From positions 372,001 through 436,000 of the forward strand of contig NW_026527055.1 of assembly GCF_027744825.2 (NCBI RefSeq): 64,000 nt of DNA, given 5' to 3'. Shown here in pieces: positions 22,565 to 35,557 of the stretch. The notes beneath the pieces were generated by a model. It ran no database searches. It was given only the letters and a program-made list of their open reading frames with translations, and had not been told where the DNA came from. Within the stretch, counting starts at the first letter, position 1. Each line of letters starts with the position of its first letter. A program made the translations under genes and the position numbers. Source of the stretch: Synchiropus splendidus. Taxonomy: Eukaryota; Chordata; Actinopteri; Syngnathiformes; Callionymidae.

Positions 22565-24840
22565 AAGCTTCAGAACATGAAATTTTAACCTCCCACTATA
22601 GCAGAAAGGGTCTTTCTAGTAGTTGCACATCAAATCTAAACTGTCTGAAGTGTTTTTCCAAAGTTATCAACACTTTTATGTTTGGCGTTCCGAAACCCAC
22701 CTTATCTCAGGCTGAAAAGCGTTTTTACGCATTGTGCCATAACTTTTCAGGGAAGCTTCAGAACATGAAATTTTAACCTCCCACTATAGCAGAAAGGGTC
22801 TTTCTAGTAGGTGCACATCAAATCTAAGCTCTCTGAAGTGTTTTTCGAAAGTTATCAACACTTTTATGTTTGGCGTTCCGAAACCCACCTTATCTCAGGC
22901 TGAAAAGCGTTTTTGTGCATTGTGCCATAACTTTTCAGGGAAGCTTCAGAACATGAAATTTTAACCTCCCACTATAGCAGAAAGGGTCTTTCTAGTAGTT
23001 GCACATCAAATCTAAACTGTCTGAAGTGTTTTTCCAAAGTTATCAACACTTTTATGTTTGGCGTTCCGAAACCCACCTTATCTCAGGCTGAAAAGCGTTT
23101 TTACGCATTGTGCCATAACTTTTCAGGGAAGCTTCAGAACATGATATTTTAACCTCCCACTATAGCAGAAAGGGTCTTTCTAGTAGTTGCACATCAAATC
23201 TAAACTGTCTGAAGTGTTTTTCCAAAGTTATTAACACTTTTATGTTTGGCGTTCCGAAACCCACCTTATCTCAGGCTGAAAAGCGTTTTTGTGCATTGTG
23301 CCATAACTTTTCAGGGAAGCTTCAGAACATGAAATTTTAACCTCCCACTATAGCAGAAAGGGTCTTTCTAGTAGTTGCACATCAAATCTAAACTGTCTGA
23401 AGTGTTTTTCCAAAGTTATCAACACTTTTATGTTTGGCGTTCCGAAACCCACCTTATCTCAGGCTGAAAAGCGTTTTTGTGCATTGTGCCATAACTTTTC
23501 AGGGAAGCTTCAGAACATGAAATTTTAACCTCCCACTATAGCAGAAAGGGTCTTTCTAGTAGTTGCACATCAAATCTAAGCTGTCTGAAGTGTTTTTCAA
23601 AAGTTATCAACACTTTTATGTTTGGCGTTCCGAAACCCACCTTATCTCAGGCTGAAAAGCGTTTTTGTGCATTGTGCCATAACTTTTCAGGAAAGCTTCA
23701 GAACATGAAATTTTAACCTCCCACTATAGCAGAAAGGGTCTTTCTAGTAGTTGCACATCAAATCTAAACTGTCTGAAGTGTTTTTCCAAAGTTATCAACA
23801 GTTTTATGTTTGGCGTTCCGAAACCCACCTTATCTCAGGCTGAAAATGCATAAAAACGCCTGAAAAGCGTTTTTACGCATTGTGCCATAACTTTTCAGGG
23901 AAGCTTCAGAACATGAAATTTTAACCTCCCACTATAGCAGAAAGGGTCTTTCTAGTAGGTGCACATCAAATCTAAGCTCTCTGAAGTGTTTTTCGAAAGT
24001 TATCAACACTTTTATGTTTGGCGTTCCGAAACCCACCTTATCTCAGGCTGAAAAGCGTTTTTGTGCATTGTGCCATAACTTTTCAGGGAAGCTTCAGAAC
24101 ATGAAATTTTAACCTCCCACTATAGCAGAAAGGGTCTTTCTAGTAGTTGCACATCAAATCTAAACTGTCTGAAGTGTTTTTCCAAAGTTATCAACACTTT
24201 TATGTTTGGCGTTCCGAAACCCACCTTATCTCAGGCTGAAAAGCGTTTTTACGCATTGTGCCATAACTTTTCAGGGAAGCCTCAGAACATGATATTTTAA
24301 CCTCCCACTATAGCAGAAAGGGTCTTTCTAGTAGTTGCACATCAAATCTAAACTGTCTGAAGTGTTTTTCCAAAGTTATTAACACTTTTATGTTTGGCGT
24401 TCCGAAACCCACCTTATCTCAGGCTGAAAAGCGTTTTTGTGCATTGTGCCATAACTTTTCAGGGAAGCTTCAGAACATGAAATTTTAACCTCCCACTATA
24501 GCAGAAAGGGTCTTTCTAGTAGTTGCACATCAAATCTAAACTGTCTGAAGTGTTTTTCCAAAGTTATCAACACTTTTATGTTTGGCGTTCCGAAACCCAC
24601 CTTATCTCAGGCTGAAAAGCGTTTTTGTGCATTGTGCCATAACTTTTCAGGGAAGCTTCAGAACATGAAATTTTAACCTCCCACTATAGCAGAAAGGGTC
24701 TTTCTAGTAGTTGCACATCAAATCTAAGCTGTCTGAAGTGTTTTTCAAAAGTTATCAACACTTTTATGTTTGGCGTTCCGAAACCCACCTTATCTCAGGC
24801 TGAAAAGCGTTTTTGTGCATTGTGCCATAACTTTTCAGGA
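22565..24840 (+). repeat. Six-monomer tandem duplication (22565-23692 / 23693-24840)
   Basis: Both halves have the order B-C2-B-A-E-D, and both type A members (23129 and 24277) carry the rare GATATT in place of GAAATT. The offset is 1148 bp, i.e. six monomers plus the 20 bp insertion, which lies only in the second copy. The insertion therefore postdates the duplication or the first copy lost it. Confidence 0.88.
23847..23866. other. 20 bp templated insertion creating a 15 bp near-perfect inverted repeat
   Basis: The B monomer starting at 23693 reads CTGAAAA, then 20 extra bases, then resumes at GCGTTTTTACGC. The insertion holds a reversed complement of the sequence just downstream plus a second copy of CTGAAAA. 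Left arm AATGCATAAAAACGC (23845-23859) pairs with GCGTTTTTACGCATT (23867-23881) with one mismatch and a 7 nt loop. This is the signature of a polymerase switching briefly to the opposite strand. The mismatch is either a CpG to CpA change after insertion, or shows that the template was a rare TTTTTATGC monomer. It is the only indel over 1 bp in the window. Confidence 0.93.
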
Positions 24841-25968
24841 AAGCTTCAGAACATGAAATTTTAACCTCCCACTATAGCAGAAAGGGTCTTTCTAGTAGTT
24901 GCACATCAAATCTAAACTGTCTGAAGTGTTTTTCCAAAGTTATCAACACTTTTATGTTTGGCGTTCCGAAACCCACCTTATCTCAGGCTGAAAAGCGTTT
25001 TTGTGCATTGTGCCATAACTTTTCAGGGAAGCTTCAGAACATGAAATTTTAACCTCCCACTATAGCAGAAAGGGTCTTTCTAGTAGTTGCACATCAAATC
25101 TAAGCTGTCTGAAGTGTTTTTCAAAAGTTATCAACACTTTTATGTTTGGCGTTCCGAAACCCACCTTATCTCAGGCTGAAAAGCGTTTTTGTGCATTGTG
25201 CCATAACTTTTCAGGAAAGCTTCAGAACATGAAATTTTAACCTCCCACTATAGCAGAAAGGGTCTTTCTAGTAGTTGCACATCAAATCTAAACTGTCTGA
25301 AGTGTTTTTCCAAAGTTATCAACACTTTTATGTTTGGCGTTCCGAAACCCACCTTATCTCAGGCTGAAAAGCGTTTTTACGCATTGTGCCATAACTTTTC
25401 AGGGAAGCTTCAGAACATGAAATTTTAACCTCCCACTATAGCAGAAAGGGTCTTTCTAGTAGGTGCACATCAAATCTAAGCTCTCTGAAGTGTTTTTCGA
25501 AAGTTATCAACACTTTTATGTTTGGCGTTCCGAAACCCACCTTATCTCAGGCTGAAAAGCGTTTTTGTGCATTGTGCCATAACTTTTCAGGAAAGCTTCA
25601 GAACATGAAATTTTAACCTCCCACTATAGCAGAAAGGGTCTTTCTAGTAGTTGCACATCAAATCTAAACTGTCTGAAGTGTTTTTCCAAAGTTATTAACA
25701 CTTTTATGTTTGGCGTTCCGAAACCCACCTTATCTCAGGCTGAAAAGCGTTTTTGTGCATTGTGCCATAACTTTTCAGGGAAGCTTCAGAACATGAAATT
25801 TTAACCTCCCACTATAGCAGAAAGGGTCTTTCTAGTAGTTGCACATCAAATCTAAACTGTCTGAAGTGTTTTTCCAAAGTTATTAACACTTTTATGTTTG
25901 GCGTTCCGAAACCCACCTTATCTCAGGCTGAAAAGCGTTTTTGTGCATTGTGCCATAACTTTTCAGGG

Positions 25969-26345
25969 AAGCTTCAGAACATGAAATTTTAACCTCCCAC
26001 TATAGCAGAAAGGGTCTTTCTAGTAGTTGCACATCAAATCTAAACTGTCTGAAGTGTTTTTTCCAAAGTTATCAACACTTTTATGTTTGGCGTTCCGAAA
26101 CCCACCTTATCTCAGGCTGAAAAGCGTTTTCACGCATTGTGCCATATCTTTTCAGGGAAGGTTCAGAACATGAAATTTTAACCTCCCACTATAGCAGAAA
26201 GGGTCTTTCTAGCAGGTGCACATCAAATCTAAGCTGTCTGAAGTGTTTTTCGAAAGTTATCAACACTTTTATGTTTGGCGTTCCGAAACCCACCTTATCT
26301 CAGGCTGAAAAGCGTTTTTGTGCATTGTGCCATAACTTTTCAGGG
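25969..26345 (+). repeat. Divergent monomer pair (139-140), HindIII site lost
   Basis: The first monomer has the extra T, TTTTCACGC and CATATCTT; the second starts AAGGTT instead of AAGCTT and has TCTAGCAGG. The A to T change in CATATCTT removes a TAA stop that every other monomer has in that frame, opening a chance 76-codon frame (26139-26369). Confidence 0.85.
26055..26063. other. 1 bp insertion in T run
   Basis: The GTGTTTTTCC run of the B monomer starting at 25969 has six T instead of five (26057-26062), making it 189 bp. It lies in a monomer pair rich in private changes. A homopolymer error is possible. Confidence 0.85.
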
Positions 26346-29300
26346 AAGCTTCAGAACATGAAATTTTAACCTCCCACTATAGCAGAAAGGGTCTTTCTAG
26401 TAGTTGCACATCAAATCTAAGCTGTCTGAAGTGTTTTTCAAAAGTTATCAACACTTTTATGTTTGGCGTTCCGAAACCCACCTTATCTCAGGCTGAAAAG
26501 CGTTTTTGTGCATTGTGCCATAACTTTTCAGGAAAGCTTCAGAACATGAAATTTTAACCTCCCACTATAGCAGAAAGGGTCTTTCTAGTAGTTGCACATC
26601 AAATCTAAACTGTCTGAAGTGTTTTTCCAAAGTTATCAACACTTTTATGTTTGGCGTTCCGAAACCCACCTTATCTCAGGCTGAAAAGCGTTTTTGTGCA
26701 TTGTGCCATAACTTTTCAGGGAAGCTTCAGAACATGAAATTTTAACCTCCCACTATAGCAGAAAGGGTCTTTCTAGTAGTTGCACATCAAATCTAAGCTG
26801 TCTGAAGTGTTTTTCAAAAGTTATCAACACTTTTATGTTTGGCGTTCCGAAACCCCCCTTATCTCAGGCTGAAAAGCGTTTTTGTGCATTGTGCCATAAC
26901 TTTTCAGGAAAGCTTCAGAACATGAAATTTTAACCTCCCACTATAGCAGAAAGGGTCTTTCTAGTAGTTGCACATCAAATCTAAACTGTCTGAAGTGTTT
27001 TTCCAAAGTTATCAACACTTTTATGTTTGGCGTTCCGAAACCCACCTTATCTCAGGCTGAAAAGCGTTTTTACGCATTGTGCCATAACTTTTCAGGGAAG
27101 CTTCAGAACATGAAATTTTAACCTCCCACTATAGCAGAAAGGGTCTTTCTAGTAGTTGCACATCAAATCTAAGCTGTCTGAAGTGTTTTTCGAAAGTTAT
27201 CAACACTTTTATGTTTGGCGTTCCGAAACCCACCTTATCTCAGGCTGAAAAGCGTTTTTGTGCATTGTGCCATAACTTTTCAGGGAAGCTTCAGAACATG
27301 AAATTTTAACCTCCCACTATAGCAGAAAGGGTCTTTCTAGTAGTTGCACATCAAATCTAAGCTGTCTGAAGTGTTTTTCCAAAGTTATCAACACTTTTAT
27401 GTTTGGCGTTCCGAAACCCACCTTATCTCAGGCTGAAAAGCGTTTTTGTGCATTGTGCCATAACTTTTCAGGAAAGCTTCAGAACATGAAATTTTAACCT
27501 CCCACTATAGCAGAAAGGGTCTTTCTAGTAGTTGCACATCAAATCTAAACTGTCTGAAGTGTTTTTCCAAAGTTATCAACACTTTTATGTTTGGCGTTCC
27601 GAAACCCACCTTATCTCAGGCTGAAAAGCGTTTTTACGCATTGTGCCATAACTTTTCAGGGAAGCTTCAGAACATGAAATTTTAACCTCCCACTATAGCA
27701 GAAAGGGTCTTTCTAGTAGGTGCACATCAAATCTAAGCTGTCTGAAGTGTTTTTCCAAAGTTATCAACACTTTTATGTTTGGCGTTCCGAAACCCACCTT
27801 ATCTCAGGCTGAAAAGCGTTTTTGTGCATTGTGCCATAACTTTTCAGGGAAGCTTCAGAACATGAAATTTTAACCTCCCACTATAGCAGAAAGGGTCTTT
27901 CTAGTAGGTGCACATCAAATCTAAGCTCTCTGAAGTGTTTTTCGAAAGTTATCAACACTTTTATGTTTGGCGTGCCGAAACCCACCTTATCTCAGGCTGA
28001 AAAGCGTTTTTGTGCATTGTGCCATAACTTTTCAGGGAAGCTTCAGAACATGAAATTTTAACCTCCCACTATAGCAGAAAGGGTCTTTCTAGTAGTTGCA
28101 CATCAAATCTAAACTGTCTGAAGTGTTTTTCCAAAGTTATCAACACTTTTATGTTTGGCGTTCCGAAACCCACCTTATCTCAGGCTGAAAAGCGTTTTTA
28201 CGCATTGTGCCATAACTTTTCAGGGAAGCTTCAGAACATGAAATTTTAACCTCCCACTATAGCAGAAAGGGTCTTTCTAGTAGGTGCACATCAAATCTAA
28301 GCTGTCTGAAGTGTTTTTCCAAAGTTATCAACACTTTTATGTTTGGCGTTACGAAACCCACCTTATCTCAGGCTGAAAAGCGTTTTTGTGCATTGTGCCA
28401 TAACTTTTCAGGGAAGCTTCAGAACATGAAATTTTAACCTCCCACTATAGCAGAAAGGGTCTTTCTAGTAGTTGCACATGAAATCTAAACTGTCTGAAGT
28501 GTTTTTCCAAAGTTATTAACACTTTTATGTTTTGCGTTCCGAAACCCACCTTATCTCAGGCTGAAAAGCGTTTTTGTGCATTGTGCCATAACTTTTCAGG
28601 GAAGCTTCAGAACATGAAATTTTAACCTCCCACTATAGCAGAAAGGGTCTTTCTAGTAGTTGCACATCAAATCTAAACTGTCTGAAGTGTTTTTCCAAAG
28701 TTATCAACACTTTTATGTTTGGCGTTCCGAAACCCACCTTATCTCAGGCTGAAAAGCGTTTTTACGCATTGTGCCATAACTTTTCAGGGAAGCTTCAGAA
28801 CATGAAATTTTAACCTCCCACTATAGCAGAAAGGGTCTTTCTAGTAGGTGCACATCAAATCTAAGCTGTCTGAAGTGTTTTTCGAAAGTTATCAACACTT
28901 TTATGTTTGGCGTTCCGAAACCCACCTTATCTCAGGCTGAAAAGCGTTTTTGTGCATTGTGCCATAACTTTTCAGGGAAGCTTCAGAACATGAAATTTTA
29001 ACCTCCCACTATAGCAGAAAGGGTCTTTCTAGTAGTTGCATATCAAATCTAAGCTGTCTGAAGTGTTTTTCAAAAGTTATCAACACTTTTATGTTTGGCG
29101 TTCCGAAACCCTCCTTATCTCAGGCTGAAAAGCGTTTTTGTGCATTGTGCCATAACTTTTCAGGAAAGCTTCAGAACATGAAATTTTAACCTCCCACTAT
29201 AGCAGAAAGGGTCTTTCTAGTAGTTGCACATCAAATCTAAACTGTCTGAAGTGTTTTTCCAAAGTTATCAACACTTTTATGTTTGGCCTTCCGAAACCCA

Positions 29301-31233
29301 CCTTATCTCAGGCTGAAAAGCGTTTTTACGCATTGTGCCATAACTTTTCAGGGAAGCTTCAGAACATGAAATTTTATCCTCCCATTATAGCAGAAAGGGT
29401 CTTTCTAGTAGGTGCACATCAAATCTAAGCTCTCTGAAGTGTTTTTCGAAAGTTATCAACACTTTTATGTTTGGCGTTCCGAAACCCACCTTATCTCAGG
29501 CTGAAAAGCGTTTTTGTGCATTGTGCCATAACTTTTCAGGGAAGCTTCAGAACATGAAATTTTAACCTCCCACTATAGCAGAAAGGGTCTTTCTAGTAGT
29601 TGCACATCAAATCTAAACTGTCTGAAGTGTTTTTCCAAAGTTATCAACACTTTTATGTTTGGCGTTCCGAAACCCACCTTATCTCAGGCTGAAAAGCGTT
29701 TTTACGCATTGTGCCATAACTTTTCAGGGAAGCTTCAGAACATGAAATTTTAACCTTCCACTATAGCAGAAAGGGTCTTTTTAGTAGGTGCACATCAAAT
29801 CTAAGCTCTCTGAAGTGTTTTTCGAAAGTTATCAACACTTTTATGTTTGGCGTTCCGAAACCCACCTTATCTCTGGCTGAAAAGCGTTTTTGTGCATTGT
29901 GCCATAACTTTTCAGGGAAGCTTCAGAACATGAAATTTTAACCTCCCACTATAGCAGAAAGGGTCTTTCTAGTAGTTGCACATCAAATCTAAGCTGTCTG
30001 AAGTGTTTTTCAAAAGTTATCAACACTTTTATGTTTGGCGTTCCGAAACCCACCTTATCTCAGGCTGAAAAGCGTTTTTGTGCATTGTGCCATAACTTTT
30101 CAGGAAAGCTTCAGAACATGAAATTTTAACCTCCCACTATAGCAGAAAGGGTCTTTCTAGTAGGTGCACATCAAATCTAAGCTCTCTGAAGTGTTTTTCG
30201 AAAGTTATCAACACTTTTATGTTTGGCGTTCCGAAACCCACCTTATCTCAGGCTGAAAAGCGTTTTTGTGCATTGTGCCATAACTTTTCAGGGAAGCTTC
30301 AGAACATGAAATTTTAACCTCCCACTATAGCAGATTGGGTCTTTCTAGTAGTTGCACATCAAATCTAAACTGTCTGAAGTGTTTTTCCAAAGTTATTAAC
30401 ACTTTTATGTTTGGCGTTCCGAAACCCACCTTATCTCAGGCTGAAAAGCGTTTTTGTGCATTGTGCCATAACTTTTCAGGGAAGCTTCAGAACATGAAAT
30501 TTTAACCTCCCACTATAGCAGAAAGGGTCTTTCTAGTAGTTGCACATCAAATCTAAACTGTCTGAAGTGTTTTTCCAAAGTTTACAACACTTTTATGTTT
30601 GGCGTTCCGAAACCCACCTTATCTCAGGCTGAAAAGCGTTTTTGTGCATTGTGCCATAACTTTTCAGGGAAGCTTCAGAACATGAAATTTTAACCTCCCA
30701 CTATAGCAGAAAGGGTCTTTCTAGTAGTTGCACATCAAATCTAAGCTGTCTGAAGTGTTTTTCAAAAGTTATCAACACTTTTATGTTTGGCGTTCCGAAA
30801 CCCACCTTATCTCAGGCTGAAAAGCGTTTTTGTGCATTGTGCCATAACTTTTCAGGAAAGCTTCAGAACATGAAATTTTAACCTCCCACTATAGCAGAAA
30901 GGGTCTTTCTAGTAGTTGCACATCAAATCTAAACTGTCTGAAGTGTTTTTCCAAAGTTATCAACACTTTTATGTTTGGCGTTCCGAAACCCACCTTATCT
31001 CAGGCTGAAAAGCGTTTTTACGCATTGTGCCATAACTTTTCAGGGAAGCTTCAGAACATGAAATTTTAACCTCCCACTATAGCAGAAAGGGTCTTTCTAG
31101 TAGTTGCACATCAAATCTAAACTGTCTGAAGTGTTTTTCCAAAGTTATCAACACTTTTATGTTTGGCGTTCCGAAACCCACCTTATCTCAGGCTGAAAAG
31201 CGTTTTTGTGCATTGTGCCATAACTTTTCAGGG

Positions 31234-31421
31234 AAGCTTCAGAACATGAAATTTTAACCTCCCACTATAGCAGAAAGGGTCTTTCTAGTAGTTGCACATC
31301 AAATCTAAGCTGTCTGAAGTGTTTTTCAAAAGTTATCAACACTTTTATGTTTGGCGTTCCGAAACCCACCTTATCTCAGGCTGAAAAGCGTTTTTACGCA
31401 TTGTGCCATAACTTTTCAGGG
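31234..31421 (+). repeat. Mosaic monomer: D front with B end
   Basis: G76 and A95 of type D are followed by AC163-164 and G188 of type B. It is followed directly by C2, the normal successor of B, so a D-B to C2 junction may have collapsed from two monomers to one by unequal exchange. Confidence 0.8.
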
Positions 31422-33865
31422 AAGCTTCAGAACATGAAATTTTAACCTCCCACTATAGCAGAAAGGGTCTTTCTAGTAGGTGCACATCAAATCTAAGCTC
31501 TCTGAAGTGTTTTTCGAAAGTTATCAACACTTTTATGTTTGGCGTTCCGAAACCCACCTTATCTCAGGCTGAAAAGCGTTTTTGTGCATTGTGCCATAAC
31601 TTTTCAGGGAAGCTTCCGAACATGAAATTTTAACCTCCCACTATAGCAGAAAGGGTCTTTCTAGTAGTTGCACATCAAATCTAAACTGTCTGAAGTGTTT
31701 TTCCAAAGTTATTAAAACTTTTATGTTTGGCGTTCCGAAACCCACCTTATCTCAGGCTGAAAAGCGTTTTTGTGCATTGTGCCATAACTTTTCAGGGAAG
31801 CTTCAGAACATGAAATTTTAACCTCCCACTATAGCAGAAAGGGTCTTTCTAGTAGTTGCACATCAAATCTAAACTGTCTGAAGTGTTTTTCCAAAGTTAT
31901 CAACACTTTTATGTTTGGCGTTCCGAAACCCACCTTATCTCAGGCTGAAAAGCGTTTTTGTGCATTGTGCCATAACTTTTCAGGGAAGCTTCAGAACATG
32001 AAATTTTAACCTCCCACTATAGCAGAAAGGGTCTTTCTAGTAGTTGCACATCAAATCTAAGCTCTCTGAAGTGTTTTTCGAAAGTTATCAACACTTTTAT
32101 GTTTGGCGTTCCGAAACCCACCATATCTCAGGCTGAAAAGCGTTTTTATGCATTGTGCCATAACTTTTCAGGAAAGCTTCAGAACATGAAATTTTAACCT
32201 CCCACTATAGCAGAAAGTGTCTTTCTAGTAGTTGCACATCAAATCTAAACTGTCTGAAGTGCTTTTCCAAAGTTATTAACACTTTTATGTTTGGCGTTCC
32301 GAAACCCACCTTATCTCAGGCTGAAAAGCGTTTTTGTGCATTGTGCCATAACTTTTCAGGGAAGCTTCAGAACATGAAATTTTAACCTCCCACTATAGCA
32401 GAAAGGGTCTTTCTAGTAGTTGCACATCAAATCTAAACTGTCTGAAGTGTTTTTCCAAAGTTATTAACACTTTTATGTTTGGCGTTCCGAAACCCACCTT
32501 ATCTCAGGTTGAAAAGCGTTTTTGTGCATTGTGCCATAACTTTTCAGGGAAGCTTCAGAACATGAAATTTTAACCTCCCACTATAGCAGAAAGGGTCTTT
32601 CTAGTAGTTGCACATCAAATCTAAACTGTCTGAAGTGTTTTTCCAAAGTTATCAACACTTTTATGTTTGGCGTTCCGAAACCCACCTTATCTCAGGCTGA
32701 AAAGCGTTTTTACGCATTGTGCCATAACTTTTCAGGGAAGCTTCAGAACATGAAATTTTAACTTCCCACTATAGCAGAAAGGGTCTTTCTAGTAGGTGCA
32801 CATCAAATCTAAGCTGTCTGAAGTGTTTTTCGAAAGTTATCAACACTTTTATGTTTGGCGTTCCGAAACCCACCTTATCTCAGGCTGAAAAGCGTTTTTG
32901 TGCATTGTGCCATAACTTTTCAGGGAAGCTTCAGAACATGAAATTTTAACCTCCCACTATAGCAGAAAGGGTCTTTCTAGTAGTTGCACATCAAATCTAA
33001 GCTGTCTGAAGTGTTTTTCAAAAGTTATCAACACTTTTATGTTTGGCGTTCCGAAACCCACCTTATCTCAGGCTGAAAAGCGTTTTTGTGCATTGTGCCA
33101 TAACTTTTCAGGAAAGCTTCAGAACATGAAATTTTAACCTCCCACTATAGCAGAAAGGGTCTTTCTAGTAGTTGCACATCAAATCTAAACTGTCTGAAGT
33201 GTTTTTCCAAAGTTATCAACACTTTTATGTTTGGCGTTCCGAAACCCACCTTATCTCAGGCTGAAAAGCGTTTTTACGCATTGTGCCATAACTTTTCAGG
33301 GAAGCTTCAGAACATGAAATTTTAACCTCCCACTATAGCAGAAAGGGTCTTTCTAGTAGGTGCACATCAAATCTAAGCTCTCTGAAGTGTTTTTCGAAAG
33401 TTATCAACACTTTTATGTTTGGGGTTCCGAAACCCACCTTATCTCAGGCTGAAAAGCGTTTTTGTGCATTGTGCCATAACTTTTCAGGGAAGCTTCCGAA
33501 CATGAAATTTTAACCTCCCACTATAGCAGAAAGGGTCTTTCTAGTAGTTGCACATCAAATCTAAACTGTCTGAAGTGTTTTTCCAAAGTTATTAACACTT
33601 TTATGTTTGGCGTTCCGAAACCCACCTTATCTCAGGCTGAAAAGCGTTTTTGTGCATTGTGCCATAACTTTTCAGGGAAGCTTCAGAACATGAAATTTTA
33701 ACCTCCCACTATAGCAGAAAGGGTCTTTCTAGTAGTTGCACATCAAATCTAAACTGTCTGAAGTGTTTTTCCAAAGTTATCAACACTTTTATGTTTGGCG
33801 TTCCGAAACCCACCTTATCTCAGGCTGAAAAGCGTTTTTGTGCATTGTGCCATAACTTTTCAGGG
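31422..33865 (+). repeat. Ten-monomer-offset duplication (31422-31985 / 33302-33865)
   Basis: C2-A-E recurs 1880 bp apart, and both A monomers start AAGCTTCCGAAC instead of AAGCTTCAGAAC. Each copy has acquired its own changes (TTAAAACTT in the first A, GGGGTTCC in the second C2). Confidence 0.8.
31986..32925 (+). repeat. Founder word C2v-A'-A-B-C1 (also at 43265 and 57741)
   Basis: A C2-type monomer with CCATATC and TTTTTATGC, ending GGA, is followed by A' (AAAGTGTC), A, B and C1. The monomer at 43265 has all markers; the one at 57741 has TTTTTATGC, GGA and A' but normal CCTTATC. The first two are 11279 bp apart, i.e. 60 monomers minus the 1 bp deletion near 35969. Confidence 0.85.
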
Positions 33866-35557
33866 AAGCTTCAGAACATGAAATTTTAACCTCCCACTAT
33901 AGCAGAAAGGGTCTTTCTAGTAGTTGCACATCAAATCTAAGCTGTCTGAAGTGTTTTTCAAAAGTTATCAACACTTTTATGTTTGGCGTACCGAAACCCA
34001 CCTTATCTCAGGCTGAAAAGCGTTTTTGTGCATTGTGCCATAACTTTTCAGGGAAGCTTCAGAACATGAAATTTTAACCTCCCACTATAGCAGAAAGGGT
34101 CTTTCTAGTAGTTGCACATCAAATCTAAGCTGTCTGAAGTGTTTTTCCAAAGTTATTAACACTTTTATGTTTGGCGTTCCGAAACCCACCTTATCTCAGG
34201 CTGAAAAGCGTTTTTGTGCATTGTGCCATAACTTTTCAGGGAAGCTTCAGAACATGAAATTTTAACCTCCCACTATAGCAGAAAGGGTCTTTCTAGTAGT
34301 TGCACATCAAATCTAAACTGTCTGAAGTGTTTTTCCAAAGTTATCAACACTTTTATGTTTGGCGTTCCGAAACCCACCTTATCTCAGGCTGAAAAGCGTT
34401 TTTACGCATTGTGCCATAACTTTTCAGGGAAGCTTCAGAACATGAAATTTTACCCTCCCACTATAGCAGAAAGGGTCTTTCTAGTAGTTGCACATCAAAT
34501 CTAAACTGTCTGAAGTGTTTTTCCAAAGTTATTAACACTTTTATGTTTGGCGTTCCGAAACCCACCTTATCTCAGGCTGAAAAGCGTTTTTGTGCATTGT
34601 GCCATAACTTTTCAGGGAAGCTTCAGAACATGAAATTTTAACCTCCCACTATAGCAGAAAGGGTCTTTCTAGTAGTTGCACATCAAATCTAAACTGTCTG
34701 AAGTGTTTTTCCAAAGTTATCAACACTTTTATGTTTGGCGTTCCGAAACCCACCTTATCTCAGGCTGAAAAGCGTTTTTACGCATTGTGCCATAACTTTT
34801 CAGGGAAGCTTCAGAACATGAAATTTTAACCTCCCACTATAGCAGAAAGGGTCTTTCTAGTAGGTGCACATCAAATCTAAGCTCTCTGAAGTGTTTTTCG
34901 AAAGTTATCAACACTTTTATGTTTGGCGTTCCGAAACCCACCTTATCTCAGGCTGAAAAGCGTTTTTGTGCATTGTGCCATAACTTTTCAGGGAAGCTTC
35001 AGAACATGAAATTTTAACCTCCCACTATAGCAGAAAGGGTCTTTCTAGTAGTTGCACATCAAATCTAAACTGTCTGAAGTGTTTTTCCAAAGTTATTAAC
35101 ACTTTTATGTTTGGCGTTCCGAAACCCACCTTATCTCAGGCTGAAAAGCGTTTTTGTGCATTGTGCCATAACTTTTCAGGGAAGCTTCAGAACATGAAAT
35201 TTTAACCTCCCACTATAGCAGAAAGGGTCTTTCTAGTAGTTGCACATCAAATCTAAACTGTCTGAAGTGTTTTTCCAAAGTTATCAACACTTTTATGTTT
35301 GGCGTTCCGAAACCCACCTTATCTCAGGCTGAAAAGCGTTTTTGTGCATTGTGCCATAACTTTTCAGGGAAGCTTCAGAACATGAAATTTTAACCTCCCA
35401 CTATAGCAGAAAGGGTCTTTCTAGTAGTTGCACATCAAATCTAAGCTGTCTGAAGTGTTTTTCAAAAGTTATCAACACTTTTATGTTTGGCGTTCCGAAA
35501 CCCACCTTATCTCAGGCTGAAAAGCGTTTTTGTGCATTGTGCCATAACTTTTCAGGA

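Larger units (their letters stand above)
22565..30105 (+). repeat. Array block 4, monomers 121-160
   Basis: Monomer order: B-C2-B-A-E-D-B(+20)-C2-B-A-E-D-E-D-B-C2-A-A-B-C1-D-E-D-B-C1v-F-B-x-C2-B-x-A-B-C1-D-B-C2-B-C2-D. The block opens with a six-monomer tandem duplication and contains two of the window's four indels (+20 at 23847, +1 near 26057). Mosaics at 27662 and 28226 have the C1 front half (G59 G76 G79) but C95. No gene is present. Confidence 0.88.

Noticed and set aside
9561..26063. The two 1 bp T-run indels as biological variants
   Set aside because: Both are in homopolymers, where read errors are common, so they are listed as features but not treated as findings.
26139..26369. A 76-codon open reading frame starting with GTG
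   Set aside because: It lies wholly inside satellite monomers and is open only because one A to T change (CATATCTT) removes a TAA present in the other monomers. It has no ATG start, no recognisable domain and no gene context.
28523..28533. Yeast-type replication origin core (WTTTAYRTTTW)
   Set aside because: TTTTATGTTTG matches 10 of 11 in most monomers, and 11 of 11 where G120 is T (28533, 51092, 62372). The motif is specific to budding yeasts, it is short and T-rich, and a satellite array of this size does not suggest such a host.
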